Part shown: positions 1 to 6,783 of the stretch, one piece after another
Position numbering within the stretch: the stretch's first letter is position 1
Layout of the letters: each line of letters starts with the position of its first letter
DNA from: DATJZH01 sp052146815
Lineage (GTDB): Bacteria > Actinomycetota > Actinomycetes > Streptosporangiales > Streptosporangiaceae
Length of the DNA stretch: 20,819 nucleotides
Direction: 5' to 3'
Assembly: GCA_052146815.1 (NCBI GenBank)
Contig: JBKQMG010000029.1
Coordinates: 1 to 20,819 of the forward strand
Position numbers and translations under genes: made by a program
Notes under the pieces: generated by a model
Told to the model about the DNA's origin: nothing
Database searches by the model: none
Seen by the model: the letters and a program-made list of their open reading frames with translations, nothing else

Positions 1-31
1 AGGCTCGGACAGGAAGATGGTGCACCAGTGA
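1..31 (+). CDS. 3' end of a gene entering from the left edge (partial)
   Basis: The frame starting at base 2 is open from the window edge to a TGA at 29-31. That TGA overlaps the GTG start of the next gene as GTGA, the same 4-base junction seen repeatedly in this cluster. Only nine codons are visible, so no function can be given. The call rests on the coupling pattern. Confidence 0.4.
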   Translation, partial: GSDRKMVHQ

Positions 32-555
32 GCGGCGCCCGCGGGCTGGGCTGGGGCCTGATCACCGACGTCCTGGACGTGCTGGAAAAACACGGCTACC
101 ACTGCGCGGATGACCAGCACACCGGCCGCGCGATCGGGCTGCTCGGCGACCTGGCCCGCATCTACGACGGCACGCAGGAAACACCATCCGGCCCATATAC
201 TGCCCGGCCGCAGGCCACCTCCGAGATGGCGGCAGCACCCGCCGGGAAAGCCGCCGCCCAAGACGCCGGAGCCGTGGCCGCCGCAGAGGCCAGGACCATT
301 CTGGCCGCGCTGGACGAGGCGGCCGATCACAACCGCGACCGGGCCGCGAACTGCGGCGACTGCGCCGACCAGTCCTGCGGCGCCTGCCAGTTCCGCCTCG
401 CGGCAGCCCGCGATTACGACCGCGCCGCCGCCCGCCTGATCACCGCCCAGGACGCCAGCAAGCCCGCCGAGCCGGTCCCGCGGCCCGAGGCCGCCGACCT
501 GCCGGGCGTCGGCATCCGGCCGCAGCCACTCGCAGAAATGGAGGCCGGTCAGTGA
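28..555 (+). CDS. Hypothetical accessory protein with a CxxC-x4-CxxC cluster
   Basis: This 175-residue protein starts at GTG 28, overlapping the upstream stop, with a purine-rich GGAAG about 12 bases before it. Residues 10-50 form a helical segment (DVLDVLEKHGYHC, then GRAIGLLGDLARIYDG) that I recall as a recurrent N-terminus in small proteins of actinobacterial integrative elements. The middle is Ala-rich. Cysteines 109, 112, 117 and 120 form two CxxC pairs, which suggests zinc binding. The protein is probably cytoplasmic, as there is no signal peptide or membrane segment. The stop codon is followed by a 180-base stretch before the next convincing gene. The function is unknown; the cluster context suggests mobile-element cargo. 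Confidence 0.72.
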   Translation: MSGARGLGWGLITDVLDVLEKHGYHCADDQHTGRAIGLLGDLARIYDGTQETPSGPYTARPQATSEMAAAPAGKAAAQDAGAVAAAEARTILAALDEAADHNRDRAANCGDCADQSCGACQFRLAAARDYDRAAARLITAQDASKPAEPVPRPEAADLPGVGIRPQPLAEMEAGQ

Positions 556-735
556 CCGGCGGGACCGGCCGGCCGCCCGCCGCCGGCCGCCAGGGCCGCC
601 AGGCCACCAGGCACACACCCCGGCCCGGCGCCCGGCGGCCGTGCACGCCAACGACAGCCCGGCAACCAGCGCGGCGCGCCACGTCGGCTGTGTGGCGCCA
701 GGACCGCACCCCGCAAGCGAGAGGACAAGGCCGTC

Positions 736-927
736 ATGAACCAGCCCGACAACCGCGACGCAAATCCCGCCACGGAGGCCAGACCCGCCAGGCAAGCGGG
801 GACGACATGGGCCCGTGAGCAGCTGCGCGACCGGATCCAGCGCAGCGCAACCGCCCTCGCCGAGGCCCTGCAGGCAGCAGACCCGCAGAACCGGCCGCCA
901 GAGGCAGAACTGGAGGCCGAACCGTGA
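736..927 (+). CDS. Small charged hypothetical protein (63 aa)
   Basis: The start is ATG 736, preceded by GAGAGGACAAGG, which contains a good ribosome binding site. The N-terminal half is polar and probably disordered. Residues 25-45 (WAREQLRDRIQRSATALAEA) form an amphipathic helix, and the C-terminus is acidic. The TGA at 925-927 overlaps the GTG of the next gene as GTGA, implying translational coupling. I do not recognise a family. It could be a small partner or regulator of the neighbouring Cys-containing protein, but nothing in the sequence proves this. Confidence 0.6.
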   Translation: MNQPDNRDANPATEARPARQAGTTWAREQLRDRIQRSATALAEALQAADPQNRPPEAELEAEP

Positions 928-1388
928 CCACCCCAGCAGACCGCCCAGCCAGGCAGGCCCAGGCCGGTGGGCACGGGCCGTCGATCGAAGCGGAACTGCG
1001 GGCTGGCGAGCCCGCGCAAGCTGTCCGGTCAGCGGGCTGCACCTGCCAGGCCAGCCCCGGTGCGCCCTGCGGGCCGTCCGGCCACCACCCGGCCCGCTAC
1101 CTCAATGCTGAGCGCGCCGGCGCCATCACCAGGGCATCCCTGGCGGAGGTCATCGCGGGCCTGGATGTCATCGCCCCGCACGTGCTGATCCAGCCGCCGG
1201 GGGAGCGGGCCGCACGCGCCGAAGTCAGCCCGCGCGAAGCGCGGGAACTGGAGATCAGCAATCCCCGCGATCTGAGCGGCCCGCAGCCCGCGGCCGGCCC
1301 GGTGCCCATGACCGGGGCTGCCGCACGGACGGCGGAACCAGGGCGATTGCCCACACGGGCAAGCGGCTGGGAAGCCGAGATCGGCTGA
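924..1388 (+). CDS. Phage-type zinc-binding-like protein (154 aa)
   Basis: The start is GTG 924, in a GTGA overlap with the preceding gene. Residues 38-80 carry a pattern I recall from actinobacterial and actinophage proteins: C39-x-C41, a short PGxPC segment with C49, His54/His55 followed by AR, then a helix (LNAERAGAITRASLAEVIAG). The Cys/His set fits a small zinc-binding domain like those of the phage zinc-binding families. The rest of the protein (residues 90-154) is Pro/Ala-rich and probably disordered. No enzyme motif is visible. The role is unknown; nucleic-acid or protein binding is an inference from the fold type. A TGA at 1386-1388 ends the gene 17 bases before the next start. Confidence 0.7.
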   Translation: MTTPADRPARQAQAGGHGPSIEAELRAGEPAQAVRSAGCTCQASPGAPCGPSGHHPARYLNAERAGAITRASLAEVIAGLDVIAPHVLIQPPGERAARAEVSPREARELEISNPRDLSGPQPAAGPVPMTGAAARTAEPGRLPTRASGWEAEIG

Positions 1389-1405
1389 GGAAAGGCAGGA
1401 CGCCG

Positions 1406-1675
1406 ATGATCGAAGCAGTGGCACGCCGGTGGCCCGGGAGCATGCCCGGCGGCCTGACCGCGTGCGCAGCAAGGTTCCAGCAAAGATTCTCCGACCGCGT
1501 CCATGCCGGCGGGGACGCCCTCGCCCGTGAGCACGGGTGGGCGATCACTGCGGCCACGGGGCGGCTGGGGTTCGGCGCCCGCGTCTACCGGGACCCGCGA
1601 TTCGGGCCCCGGGCCACCGCGGCGGCCCGGCCCGGAGGGCCGTCGCCTGAGCCCGGCCTGGGGCGGCCGCGATGA
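1406..1675 (+). CDS. Hypothetical protein (89 aa)
   Basis: ATG 1406 is preceded by GAGGAAAGGCAGG, a strong ribosome binding site. The protein has a helical N-terminus (residues 1-45), then an aromatic/basic stretch with GFGARVYRDPRFGPR at about 54-68 and a Pro/Gly-rich tail. That middle segment resembles conserved tails of small actinobacterial accessory proteins, but I cannot name the family. There is no signal peptide or membrane segment. The stop TGA 1673-1675 overlaps the next ATG as ATGA, so the two genes are probably translated together. Confidence 0.6.
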   Translation: MIEAVARRWPGSMPGGLTACAARFQQRFSDRVHAGGDALAREHGWAITAATGRLGFGARVYRDPRFGPRATAAARPGGPSPEPGLGRPR

Positions 1676-2120
1676 CCGCGCACCGCATCTGGATCTCTAG
1701 GAGCCAGCAGCTCGAAGACGAGATCTGGGCCGACTCCCAGCACTGCCAGGACGCCATCACCGACTTGCTCCAGCCCGGGTCACCGGACACCGAAGCCCGT
1801 TACGGCGCTGTGCCCGGCGGCGCGGAGACCAGCGCCGACACCTGGTGCGGGTCCTGCGGCGCCTTCATGTGGCACGGCAGTGACTGCGGCTGCCCGGACA
1901 AGACAGCAGACCGCGACCCGCTCGCCGCACCGCCATACTCGGCCCAGTGCCCTGAGTGCGGCGACCCGGCGCTCCGTCAGCCCCCGACTGATCTGGTGCC
2001 CTGGGAAGCGCACGGCCTCGAACGCCCCCGCTGGTCACACTCCGACAGGTCAGCCCTGTGCCCGGTCATCGGCCCCGACGGCCCCGCCGTACATCACCGG
2101 TACAGGAGCATCGGGTCTGA
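1672..2120 (+). pseudogene. Cys-rich coupled protein with an apparent frameshift near its 3' end
   Basis: The start is ATG 1672 (ATGA overlap). The first 140 residues look genuine. C59/C62/C72/C74 and C93/C96 suggest two zinc-binding sites, and a WSHSDRSALCPVIGPDG stretch at about 121-137 is of a type common at the C-terminus of such accessory proteins. After about base 2091 this frame becomes Arg/Gly-rich filler that runs to 2448. The third frame instead ends at TGA 2118-2120, making a CTGA junction with the next gene just like the other overlaps here. I infer a one-base indel between about 2080 and 2110, and give the end as the TGA that would have been used. The alternative is a genuine 258-residue protein ending at 2448. 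Confidence 0.45.
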
Positions 2121-2362
2121 CCTATCCCGTCATCATCTCGGACGTTACCGAGCGCGCCCGGCGCGCGGTGGGCCAGTGGCCAACTCCCGAGAGCCTGGTC
2201 AACCAGGTGGTAGACGGCCTCAGCGAGGCAGCCGCACACGAGCCGGAGCCCGGGAAGAAGCGGGCGCTCCGGGAAGCCGCAAGCGTACTGGGCGATACGG
2301 CCAAGGATGTGGTGACCGAGATCGCGGCGAAGATCATCGTGCATGCTGGCGGGATGGGCTGA
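2117..2362 (+). CDS. Conserved small accessory protein (about 81 aa), possible CTG start
   Basis: The frame from 2117 to the TGA at 2360-2362 encodes a convincing soluble helical protein. It opens TYPVIISDVTERARRAVGQW, continues with TPESLVNQVVDGL, and ends with a helix containing LGDTAKDVVTEIAAKIIVHAG. I recall similar proteins in actinobacterial genomes beginning just before the I(I/V)xDVTERAR segment, which places the start here. No ATG, GTG or TTG lies in frame at that point. CTG 2117 is preceded by ACAGGAG at 2102-2108, a fair ribosome binding site. Either CTG is used, or the original start has mutated, or the region is a fusion with the upstream gene broken by a frameshift. The function is unknown. 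Confidence 0.5.
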   Translation: MTYPVIISDVTERARRAVGQWPTPESLVNQVVDGLSEAAAHEPEPGKKRALREAASVLGDTAKDVVTEIAAKIIVHAGGMG

Positions 2363-2422
2363 GGCGCGTACCGGAAGGCCTGTGGGGTTCCAGAACTCGG
2401 CCACCGGTCTTGACCTGGGCTT

Positions 2423-2775
2423 CTACCCGGCCCGCTCGTATTCGCTGATGAGGCCGCCGAGAACGGGTCGGCGCTTGATCCGCTCGTGGGAGAGGTCGGC
2501 GACGGGGCGGTCGGGCCGGGGTGGGCGGAGTTCGCGGCTGCGGTGGGGGCGTCGTCCGTTGTAGTGGGCCGCGTAGGCGGCCAGGACAGCCCGCAGATGT
2601 CGTTCGCCGAAGATCAGCAGCCGGTCGGTGACCTCGGTCCGGGCGGTGAGCACGAACCGTTCGGCATAGGCGTGCGCCCGGGGGCTTCGGGGCCGGGATC
2701 TTCACTGCCTCGATACCCGCACCGGCCAGGAGCGCGTCGAAGGATCCGGTGAACTGCCCGGCCCGGTCGCGGGCC
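2423..2775 (-). pseudogene. Truncated, frameshifted IS integrase/transposase (rve catalytic core tail)
   Basis: Reading leftward, one frame (about 2775-2685) gives RDRAGQFTGSFDALLAGAGI and then VKIPAPKPP. A second frame (about 2685-2423) continues with AHAYAERFVLTARTEVTDRL, then HYNGRRPHRSRELRPP and a tail ending KRRPVLGGLISEYERAG. Together these are the C-terminal part of a DDE integrase of the type seen in IS3/IS481-like elements: the AERFV..R segment with its catalytic-helix glutamate, and the YN..RPH motif. The two halves are joined only by a frameshift near 2680, and everything upstream of the RDR segment is missing. No terminal inverted repeats were found. It is therefore a dead remnant. 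Confidence 0.8.
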
Positions 2776-2880
2776 GGCACCGACTGGGGCCTCGCCCAGA
2801 TCGACCTCGCGCGAGAGGACTACCAGGCAGCCTTCCCCGGCTGGTGGAGTCATTCCAGATCAACGGCCACCTGCAGCACC

Positions 2881-3030
2881 CGGCGGGATCGCCGTCGTGG
2901 GCCGCAGCGCTACTTCACCGACGCACCGTTCGTCGGAGGCGCCAAGACTTGTGTGCTGACCAAGATGTGGGGCCGCGGCACCGAGCCCACGCTTACGGGC
3001 CTGCGAGACGCGTTCACCGAACCAGAGTGA
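2881..3030 (+). pseudogene. C-terminal remnant of an unrecognised protein
   Basis: In this frame the last ~50 codons read like real protein: RYFTDAPFVGGAKTCVLTKM, then WGRGTEPTLTGLRDAFTEPE and a TGA at 3028-3030. The sequence upstream of about 2880 in the same frame does not look coding, and the beginning of the gene has been lost next to the IS fragment. The aromatic and Thr/Glu pattern suggests a compact folded domain. I do not recognise the family and give no function. Confidence 0.35.
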
Positions 3031-3429
3031 GCTTCCGAGCCGAAGACTGACCATGCGCCGGCATCGTCCGGGTAGCCCTTCCGCATCGCGGTACAGATTG
3101 ATTTGATATGGGCGGGCCGTTACACAGGCGCATGGACTGGTGGACGCGCGTCGATCGGCGGCAGTGGGCGCGATCCTGGACTGCAGCCGCCCCGGCGCAC
3201 TCGACCGCCATCGCCAACCTGAGTGCTGGCGGATGAGGCGAAACTGCGAAAAACTTGGGCACGTATTGGGCACAGATGGCCGCCGCGAGCCGGTAACGGC
3301 CGGTACCAGCCGGACACTCCGCAGCCGCCGCACCTAACTTGAGCATGAAGCCTGCGACGGGAGCTTCCCAGGTCAGAACGTGTATGCACACGTCAGGACC
3401 ACTGCCGGCTAGCATGCCCGCAGTCACCC
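3031..3429. other. Non-coding or decayed spacer before tRNA-Thr
   Basis: No convincing gene is present. There is a direct repeat of TTGGGCAC around 3256-3275, separated by three bases. A 6-bp inverted repeat with a 4-base loop (ACGTGT-ATGC-ACACGT) lies at 3378-3393. Several GC-rich short inverted repeats lie around 3285-3325. The stretch lies where an integrase gene or attachment site would sit if an element had used the tRNA gene, but no integrase catalytic motif can be read here. Confidence 0.4.
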
Positions 3430-3502
3430 GCCGGTGTAGCTCAGTTGGCAGAGCAGCCGTCTTGTAAACGGCAGGTCAGCGGTTCGACTCCGCTCACCGG
3501 CT
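3430..3502 (+). tRNA. tRNA-Thr (anticodon TGT)
   Basis: A 73-base cloverleaf can be folded directly. The acceptor stem is GCCGGTG (3430-3436) with CACCGGC (3495-3501) and discriminator T3502. The D-arm contains AGCTCAGTTGGCAGAGC. The anticodon stem GCCGT/ACGGC encloses the loop CTTGTAA with anticodon TGT at 3463-3465. The T-arm is AGCGG-TTCGACT-CCGCT at 3478-3494. CCA is not encoded. The anticodon reads ACA, a rare threonine codon in high-GC genomes. Mobile-element debris lies on its 5' side, so the gene is a plausible integration landmark, but I saw no duplicated 3' end. Confidence 0.97.
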
Positions 3503-3772
3503 CTACACCACTGCCATAATTCGAACTTCTGCTCGGTGCTGTGCGTCGAAGCGACGCCGATCAGACAGCGCACGGACGCCGTAGCGCAGGCTTTGCTCAG
3601 CCGGAGATAATCTCTGCCGTGTGCAGAGACGGCTGTCCGGGCCACCACAACCGGGGCCCGCCTGGCCAGGAATTGCACGGTGACGAATCCACAGCGCTAG
3701 CCCCGCCCCGGAGTGCCTGGACGCCGACAGCCGCCGGGCGGAGCAAGCATGCGTGAGGCCCCAGCGTTGAAA

Positions 3773-4132
3773 TTACAGTCCCGGCATGAGCGCGGCGACG
3801 GCCCTTCGGATGGGTACGAGATCGACGTCGGCAGCGATTGATGCTTCACCGGGCAGCTCGTTCAGGAGTTCTTCGACGTCGAAGAGGGCACGGACGAGTC
3901 GCGGGGACGCCGTGCGGCCGAGGAGTTCACGGGCGATGTCGGCTGCCGGTGCGAGCTGGCACCGCTGGCTCAGGAAAAGCGGCCAGGCGTTCGTGCGCCG
4001 TGTGAAAGAGGGTGTCGTAGTACCGGGCCGATGCCTCCGGGAGCCTGTCGGCTTCGGCGATGCCCAGACGGCAGGTTCGCAGCGCGGGCTCCGCCACGTG
4101 AGCCCATACATCGGGACCAGGCAGCCCCTGGG
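3773..4132 (-). pseudogene. Frameshifted gene of unknown function
   Basis: Two minus-strand frames each look coding over part of this stretch. The first (about 4130-3985) gives a helical run that includes DVWAHVAEPALRTCRLGIAE and ARYYDTLFHTAHERLAAF. The second (about 3980-3773) gives APAADIARELLGRTASPRL, then VRALFDVEELLNELPGEAS and an end at TAA 3773-3775. The switch lies near 3970-3990, which fits a single indel or two. The composite would be an all-helical soluble protein. I do not recognise the family. It sits directly downstream of the glyoxalase fragment, within a stretch of damaged genes. Confidence 0.45.
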
Positions 4133-4231
4133 TCAACCAAAATGCCTGACGCAGAGCTCGTTCCCTTCGGGATCGGCCAGCACGGTCCAGTAATGCGTCT
4201 GAAAGTTCACCCGCCACACGATCCGTGCACT
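4133..4231 (-). pseudogene. C-terminal fragment of a VOC/glyoxalase-family protein
   Basis: Minus-strand translation ending at TGA 4133-4135 gives QTHYWTVLADPEGNELCVRH followed by FG and a stop. This is the typical final strand of small actinobacterial glyoxalase/bleomycin-resistance (VOC) proteins, where the Glu of the PEGNE motif usually binds metal. Only about 32 codons remain, and no N-terminal half or second beta-alpha-beta unit is visible upstream. It is a gene tail left by deletion. Confidence 0.6.
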
Positions 4232-4269
4232 CAGTTGGACGTTTCGATTGTTGGGCTCGGGGCCGGCGG

Positions 4270-4614
4270 TCAACTGCGGTCTTCTGGCCACCGCACGTGA
4301 GGCAGGTGGTATGGCAGGGCCACCTCGAGGATGGCCACGAGCACCACGAAAACCGGCGCGACAACACTGAACAAGGCCAGCGCATCCGTCCAGCGGCGGT
4401 TCTGCCGGCCAGGCCTCAGTGCTCGGAGAAGGCGCATCCCCAGCGCACTTCTGATCACATCTGCGGTCTCCCGCAGGCCGGGCCGCCGCTGGCCCTTCCG
4501 CGCGCCCGCCATCAGCACGGCGACCATCTCATCTTCTTGCTCGCGCCGGAACTCCCGCGGATACCAGGCCAGCAACCGCCGGTACCGCCGCTCCAGGGCC
4601 GCCGACTCGGTCAC
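4270..4614 (-). CDS. Shortened HAAS-type membrane protein (114 aa)
   Basis: The start is GTG at 4612-4614, in a GTGA overlap with the PadR remnant. Residues 5-60 form the N-terminal helical region typical of actinobacterial membrane proteins encoded next to PadR regulators (LERRYRRLLAWYPREFRREQ, then DEMVAVLMAGAR). One membrane helix follows at about 77-99 (ALALFSVVAPVFVVLVAILE). Family members I know of are usually around 200-300 residues with several helices. This one stops at 4270 after a single helix and a short unrelated-looking tail (RWPEDRS), so it is probably truncated by the deletion that also produced the neighbouring fragments. If expressed, it would sit in the cytoplasmic membrane; its role is unknown. 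Confidence 0.6.
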   Translation of the reverse strand: MTESAALERRYRRLLAWYPREFRREQEDEMVAVLMAGARKGQRRPGLRETADVIRSALGMRLLRALRPGRQNRRWTDALALFSVVAPVFVVLVAILEVALPYHLPHVRWPEDRS

Positions 4615-4820
4615 GTCGTTCCTCCGGCCGGGTGCAGCCGCGACAGCGCGGCAACGGCGTTGGCTTGCAGCCGTGCCGCTTCGGCGGCCAGCAGATCCGA
4701 GCCCTTGGGCGTCAGCCGGTAGTACCGGCGCAGCCGGCTCGCCACGATTTCTTCTCCGTCCACCGCGATCAGCTCATCCGTGCGCAGCCGCGGCCCGATG
4801 GCCGCGGATCGGCTGCTGCC
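4611..4820 (-). pseudogene. PadR-family regulator, N-terminally truncated
   Basis: Minus-strand translation gives LRTDELIAVDGEEIVASRLR followed by RYYRLTPKGSDLLAAEAARL and a C-terminal helix, ending at TGA 4611-4613. The RRYYRLTPKG segment is the wing of the PadR winged helix and the helix after it is the dimerisation arm. The first two DNA-recognition helices, and the usual GTLYP motif, are absent or garbled upstream of about 4800. A full PadR of this class is about 105-115 residues. It overlaps the HAAS-type gene by four bases, the usual PadR/target arrangement, but it can no longer be a working repressor. Confidence 0.7.
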
Positions 4821-4873
4821 GGCCGGGTAGGGGAAGACTCACTACGACAGCAGAAAGGCGGTGCGTCCCACCG

Positions 4874-6112
4874 ATGCCCGAAACCAGCAGGCCGCCCGTG
4901 ATCATCGTTGGTGCCGGGATGGCCGGCCTGGCCTGTGCCCTCGACCTGGCGGCGGCAGGAGTGCCGGTGCAGATCATGGAGGCAGGGGACGGTGTCGGCG
5001 GCCGGATGCGGACCGACCGGCAGGGTGCTTTCCTGCTGGATCGCGGCTTCCAGGTGTTCAACACCTCCTACCCGCAGGTGCAGCGCAGGATTGATCTTCG
5101 CGCCCTCCAGCTGCGGGCGTTTACCCCTGGCGTCCTCCTGCACACCGGAGCCCGGCGCCTGCGGTTCGCCGATCCGACGCGTAATCCGGGCAAGCTCACC
5201 GACCTCCTGCTCGGCAGGCTCGCTCGCCCCGCCGACTTGGTCGCCCTGGCCGCGCTCAGCGCGAGCGACCTGCTGCTCCCGGCTAGCAAGATCATCGGAC
5301 AGCCGGATCGCACCACGCTGGCGGCGCTTGCGGAGGCAGGGATCTCCGCGGAGCTGACCGAGCTTTTCTTCCGCCCGTTCCTGGCCGGGGTATTTCTGGA
5401 GGACGAGCTGGAGACTTCCGGCCGGTTCTTTCACCTGGTCTGGCGCAGCATGCTGCGCGGCACTCTCACGCTGCCCAGGCGTGGCATCCAGGCGGTACCT
5501 GAGCAGCTCGCCGCGGCGCTGGCGCCGCGGACCATCCGGCTGAACGCGTCGGTCAGCGCTCTCACCGACGACGGCATCGCGCTGGCAGACGGCACCGAGG
5601 TCGCCGCCCGCGCCGTCGTGGTCGCGACCGGCGCGGCCGCCGCGCAGTCCCTGCTGCCCGGCCTGGACGTGCCCGGTACCCGCACTGTCACCACGCTCTA
5701 CCACGCGGCACCGGCCTCGCCGCTGGCCGAGCCGACGCTTCTGGTCGACACCGGGCTCAAGGTCCTGCACACCAGCGTGCTCACCGAGGTGACACCCGGC
5801 TACGGCGGCGACGGGCGCGCGCTGGTCTCGACCTCGGTCCTCGGCGCCGTCGCCCGGGAGCCCGATGTCCGGGCGCGGCTCGCCGAGCTCTACCAGGCCG
5901 ACACCGTGGGCTGGGAGCACCTCGGCACGTATCCGGTGCAGGGCGCGCTGCCCGACATGACCGCCCCGCATCCGCTCAGCCGGCCCTGCCGCATCGCACC
6001 TCGCCGTTACGTCTGCGGTGATCACCGGGCCACGGGCTCGGTCCAGGGCGCCCTGGCGTCGGGTACCCGTGCCGCCCGCGAACTGCTCGCCGAAGCAGGG
6101 GCGGCCTATTAG
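4874..6112 (+). CDS. FAD-dependent oxidoreductase, flavin amine oxidase / phytoene-desaturase-like
   Basis: This 412-residue flavoprotein starts at ATG 4874, preceded by AGAAAGG at some distance. An open frame extends further upstream but is not coding-like. The N-terminal Rossmann motif VIIVGAGMAGLACALDLAAA is followed by the acidic ribose-binding residue (MEAG) and the GGRMRTD flavin motif. DRGFQVFNTSYP matches the active-site entrance loop of the amine oxidase/protoporphyrinogen oxidase/CrtI superfamily. The C-terminal FAD motif is RYVCGDHRATGSVQGALASG. There are no membrane helices. The family oxidises amines or desaturates isoprenoids, and the substrate cannot be read from the sequence. 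No carotenoid, haem or polyamine genes lie nearby. It appears monocistronic. Confidence 0.88.
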   Translation: MPETSRPPVIIVGAGMAGLACALDLAAAGVPVQIMEAGDGVGGRMRTDRQGAFLLDRGFQVFNTSYPQVQRRIDLRALQLRAFTPGVLLHTGARRLRFADPTRNPGKLTDLLLGRLARPADLVALAALSASDLLLPASKIIGQPDRTTLAALAEAGISAELTELFFRPFLAGVFLEDELETSGRFFHLVWRSMLRGTLTLPRRGIQAVPEQLAAALAPRTIRLNASVSALTDDGIALADGTEVAARAVVVATGAAAAQSLLPGLDVPGTRTVTTLYHAAPASPLAEPTLLVDTGLKVLHTSVLTEVTPGYGGDGRALVSTSVLGAVAREPDVRARLAELYQADTVGWEHLGTYPVQGALPDMTAPHPLSRPCRIAPRRYVCGDHRATGSVQGALASGTRAARELLAEAGAAY

Positions 6113-6133
6113 CAAGCGGCCTGGCTGCGCGGC

Positions 6134-6418
6134 CTAGGCGGGCGACGGGGCGGCTCCGCCGGCCCGCTTGCGCTGCTGCTCCTCGCGCACCTCGGCGGCC
6201 CGGACGAGGGAGCATCGCTCGCACCGGCAGCCCCAGTTCCGGTACCCGGACGCGGTGCCGTGCGGCACTTCGGCGAATGGGCGGTCCTGCAGGGACTCCG
6301 CCCACGCGCGCCGGGCAGCGCTGGCCGCGGTCCGGCATAGCTCGCACCGGCAGCCGTAATTGTTGTAGGCGGAAGCCGTGCCGTGCTTGTGGCCGCCGCC
6401 GCGGATGCCGCTAGCCAT
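6134..6418 (-). CDS. Small protein with two tandem HGT-Y-GCRC-C units (putative zinc-binding)
   Basis: This 94-residue protein starts at ATG 6416-6418, with AGGGGG a few bases upstream. It is built from an internal duplication. Unit A has HGTASAYNNYGCRCELC (residues 12-28) and unit B has HGTASGYRNWGCRCERC (53-69), each followed by a basic/Ala helix. The His and three Cys of each unit could hold one zinc. I recall single copies of this HGT-x-Y-x-CRC-x2-C pattern in actinobacteriophage small proteins and at the start of some HNH proteins. The tail (residues 76-94) is basic and Ala/Pro-rich. No catalytic motif is present. DNA or RNA binding is an inference. It has its own upstream region with a direct repeat and is convergent with the oxidoreductase gene. 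Confidence 0.75.
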   Translation of the reverse strand: MASGIRGGGHKHGTASAYNNYGCRCELCRTAASAARRAWAESLQDRPFAEVPHGTASGYRNWGCRCERCSLVRAAEVREEQQRKRAGGAAPSPA

Positions 6419-6486
6419 CCTGGGCCCCCTGGCGCGGGGCCCGGCAGGCGAGGACGCCGGGCCTGCGGGCGGGAGAAGGTCTCCGG

Positions 6487-6527
6487 TACATATGCCGCTT
6501 CCTCGTCTTCGTGTATATATGACGCTT
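6487..6527. repeat. Pair of 14-bp direct repeats upstream of the HGT-GCRC gene
   Basis: TACATATGCCGCTT (6487-6500) and TATATATGACGCTT (6514-6527) match at 12 of 14 positions. Their starts are 27 bases apart, and they sit in an unusually AT-rich patch. They lie 70-110 bases upstream of the minus-strand start at 6418. Read on the minus strand they are AAGCG(T/G)CATAT(A/G)TA boxes, a layout suited to an operator or activator site. The rest of 6419-6783 holds no gene that I can support, apart from a possible -10-like TAATCT at 6741-6746 ahead of the acyltransferase. Confidence 0.6.
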
Positions 6528-6783
6528 TAGACCACGATTCGGTGCACTGAAAGGGCCGAAGGTCACCGGCGGCCTCGCCGGCAGGTCACGGGCCATGGTC
6601 AGCGCCGGCGGCGACCGGTCGGCCAGCAGGGGCGCCGGTACCTGCCGCCGCGCGGCCCGCGCAGCGCGCCGGTAGACAGTGAGGGATATGGTCCCGTTTG
6701 CGTCTTAAGCCGAACCGTGCCCGCACTTCATGGCGCGGGCTAATCTTTGACCAGCGTGCAGGAGCGCCCGAGCGGAGGAACGC

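Noticed and set aside
552..818. 88-codon open frame in GTGA overlap with the first gene
   Set aside because: The composition is Arg/Gln/Pro/Gly filler without fold-like features, and it overlaps the better-supported gene at 736 by 83 bases. The overlap with the stop could be chance.
3256..3429. Possible integrase 3' end or attachment site beside tRNA-Thr
   Set aside because: No tyrosine-recombinase motif can be read, and no second copy of the tRNA 3' end is present in the window.
3424..3678. Minus-strand frame ending in a SRTADLPFTRRLLCQLSYTGG-like peptide
   Set aside because: It is the antisense of the tRNA-Thr gene, a well-known source of spurious annotated proteins.
4769..6115. 448-codon open frame antisense to the FAD oxidoreductase
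   Set aside because: It is the long mirror frame expected in GC-rich coding DNA. The opposite strand carries clear flavoprotein motifs.
6411..6596. 61-codon minus-strand frame upstream of the HGT-GCRC gene
   Set aside because: It runs through the direct-repeat region, has basic filler composition and lacks a ribosome binding site; the repeats are better explained as regulatory DNA.
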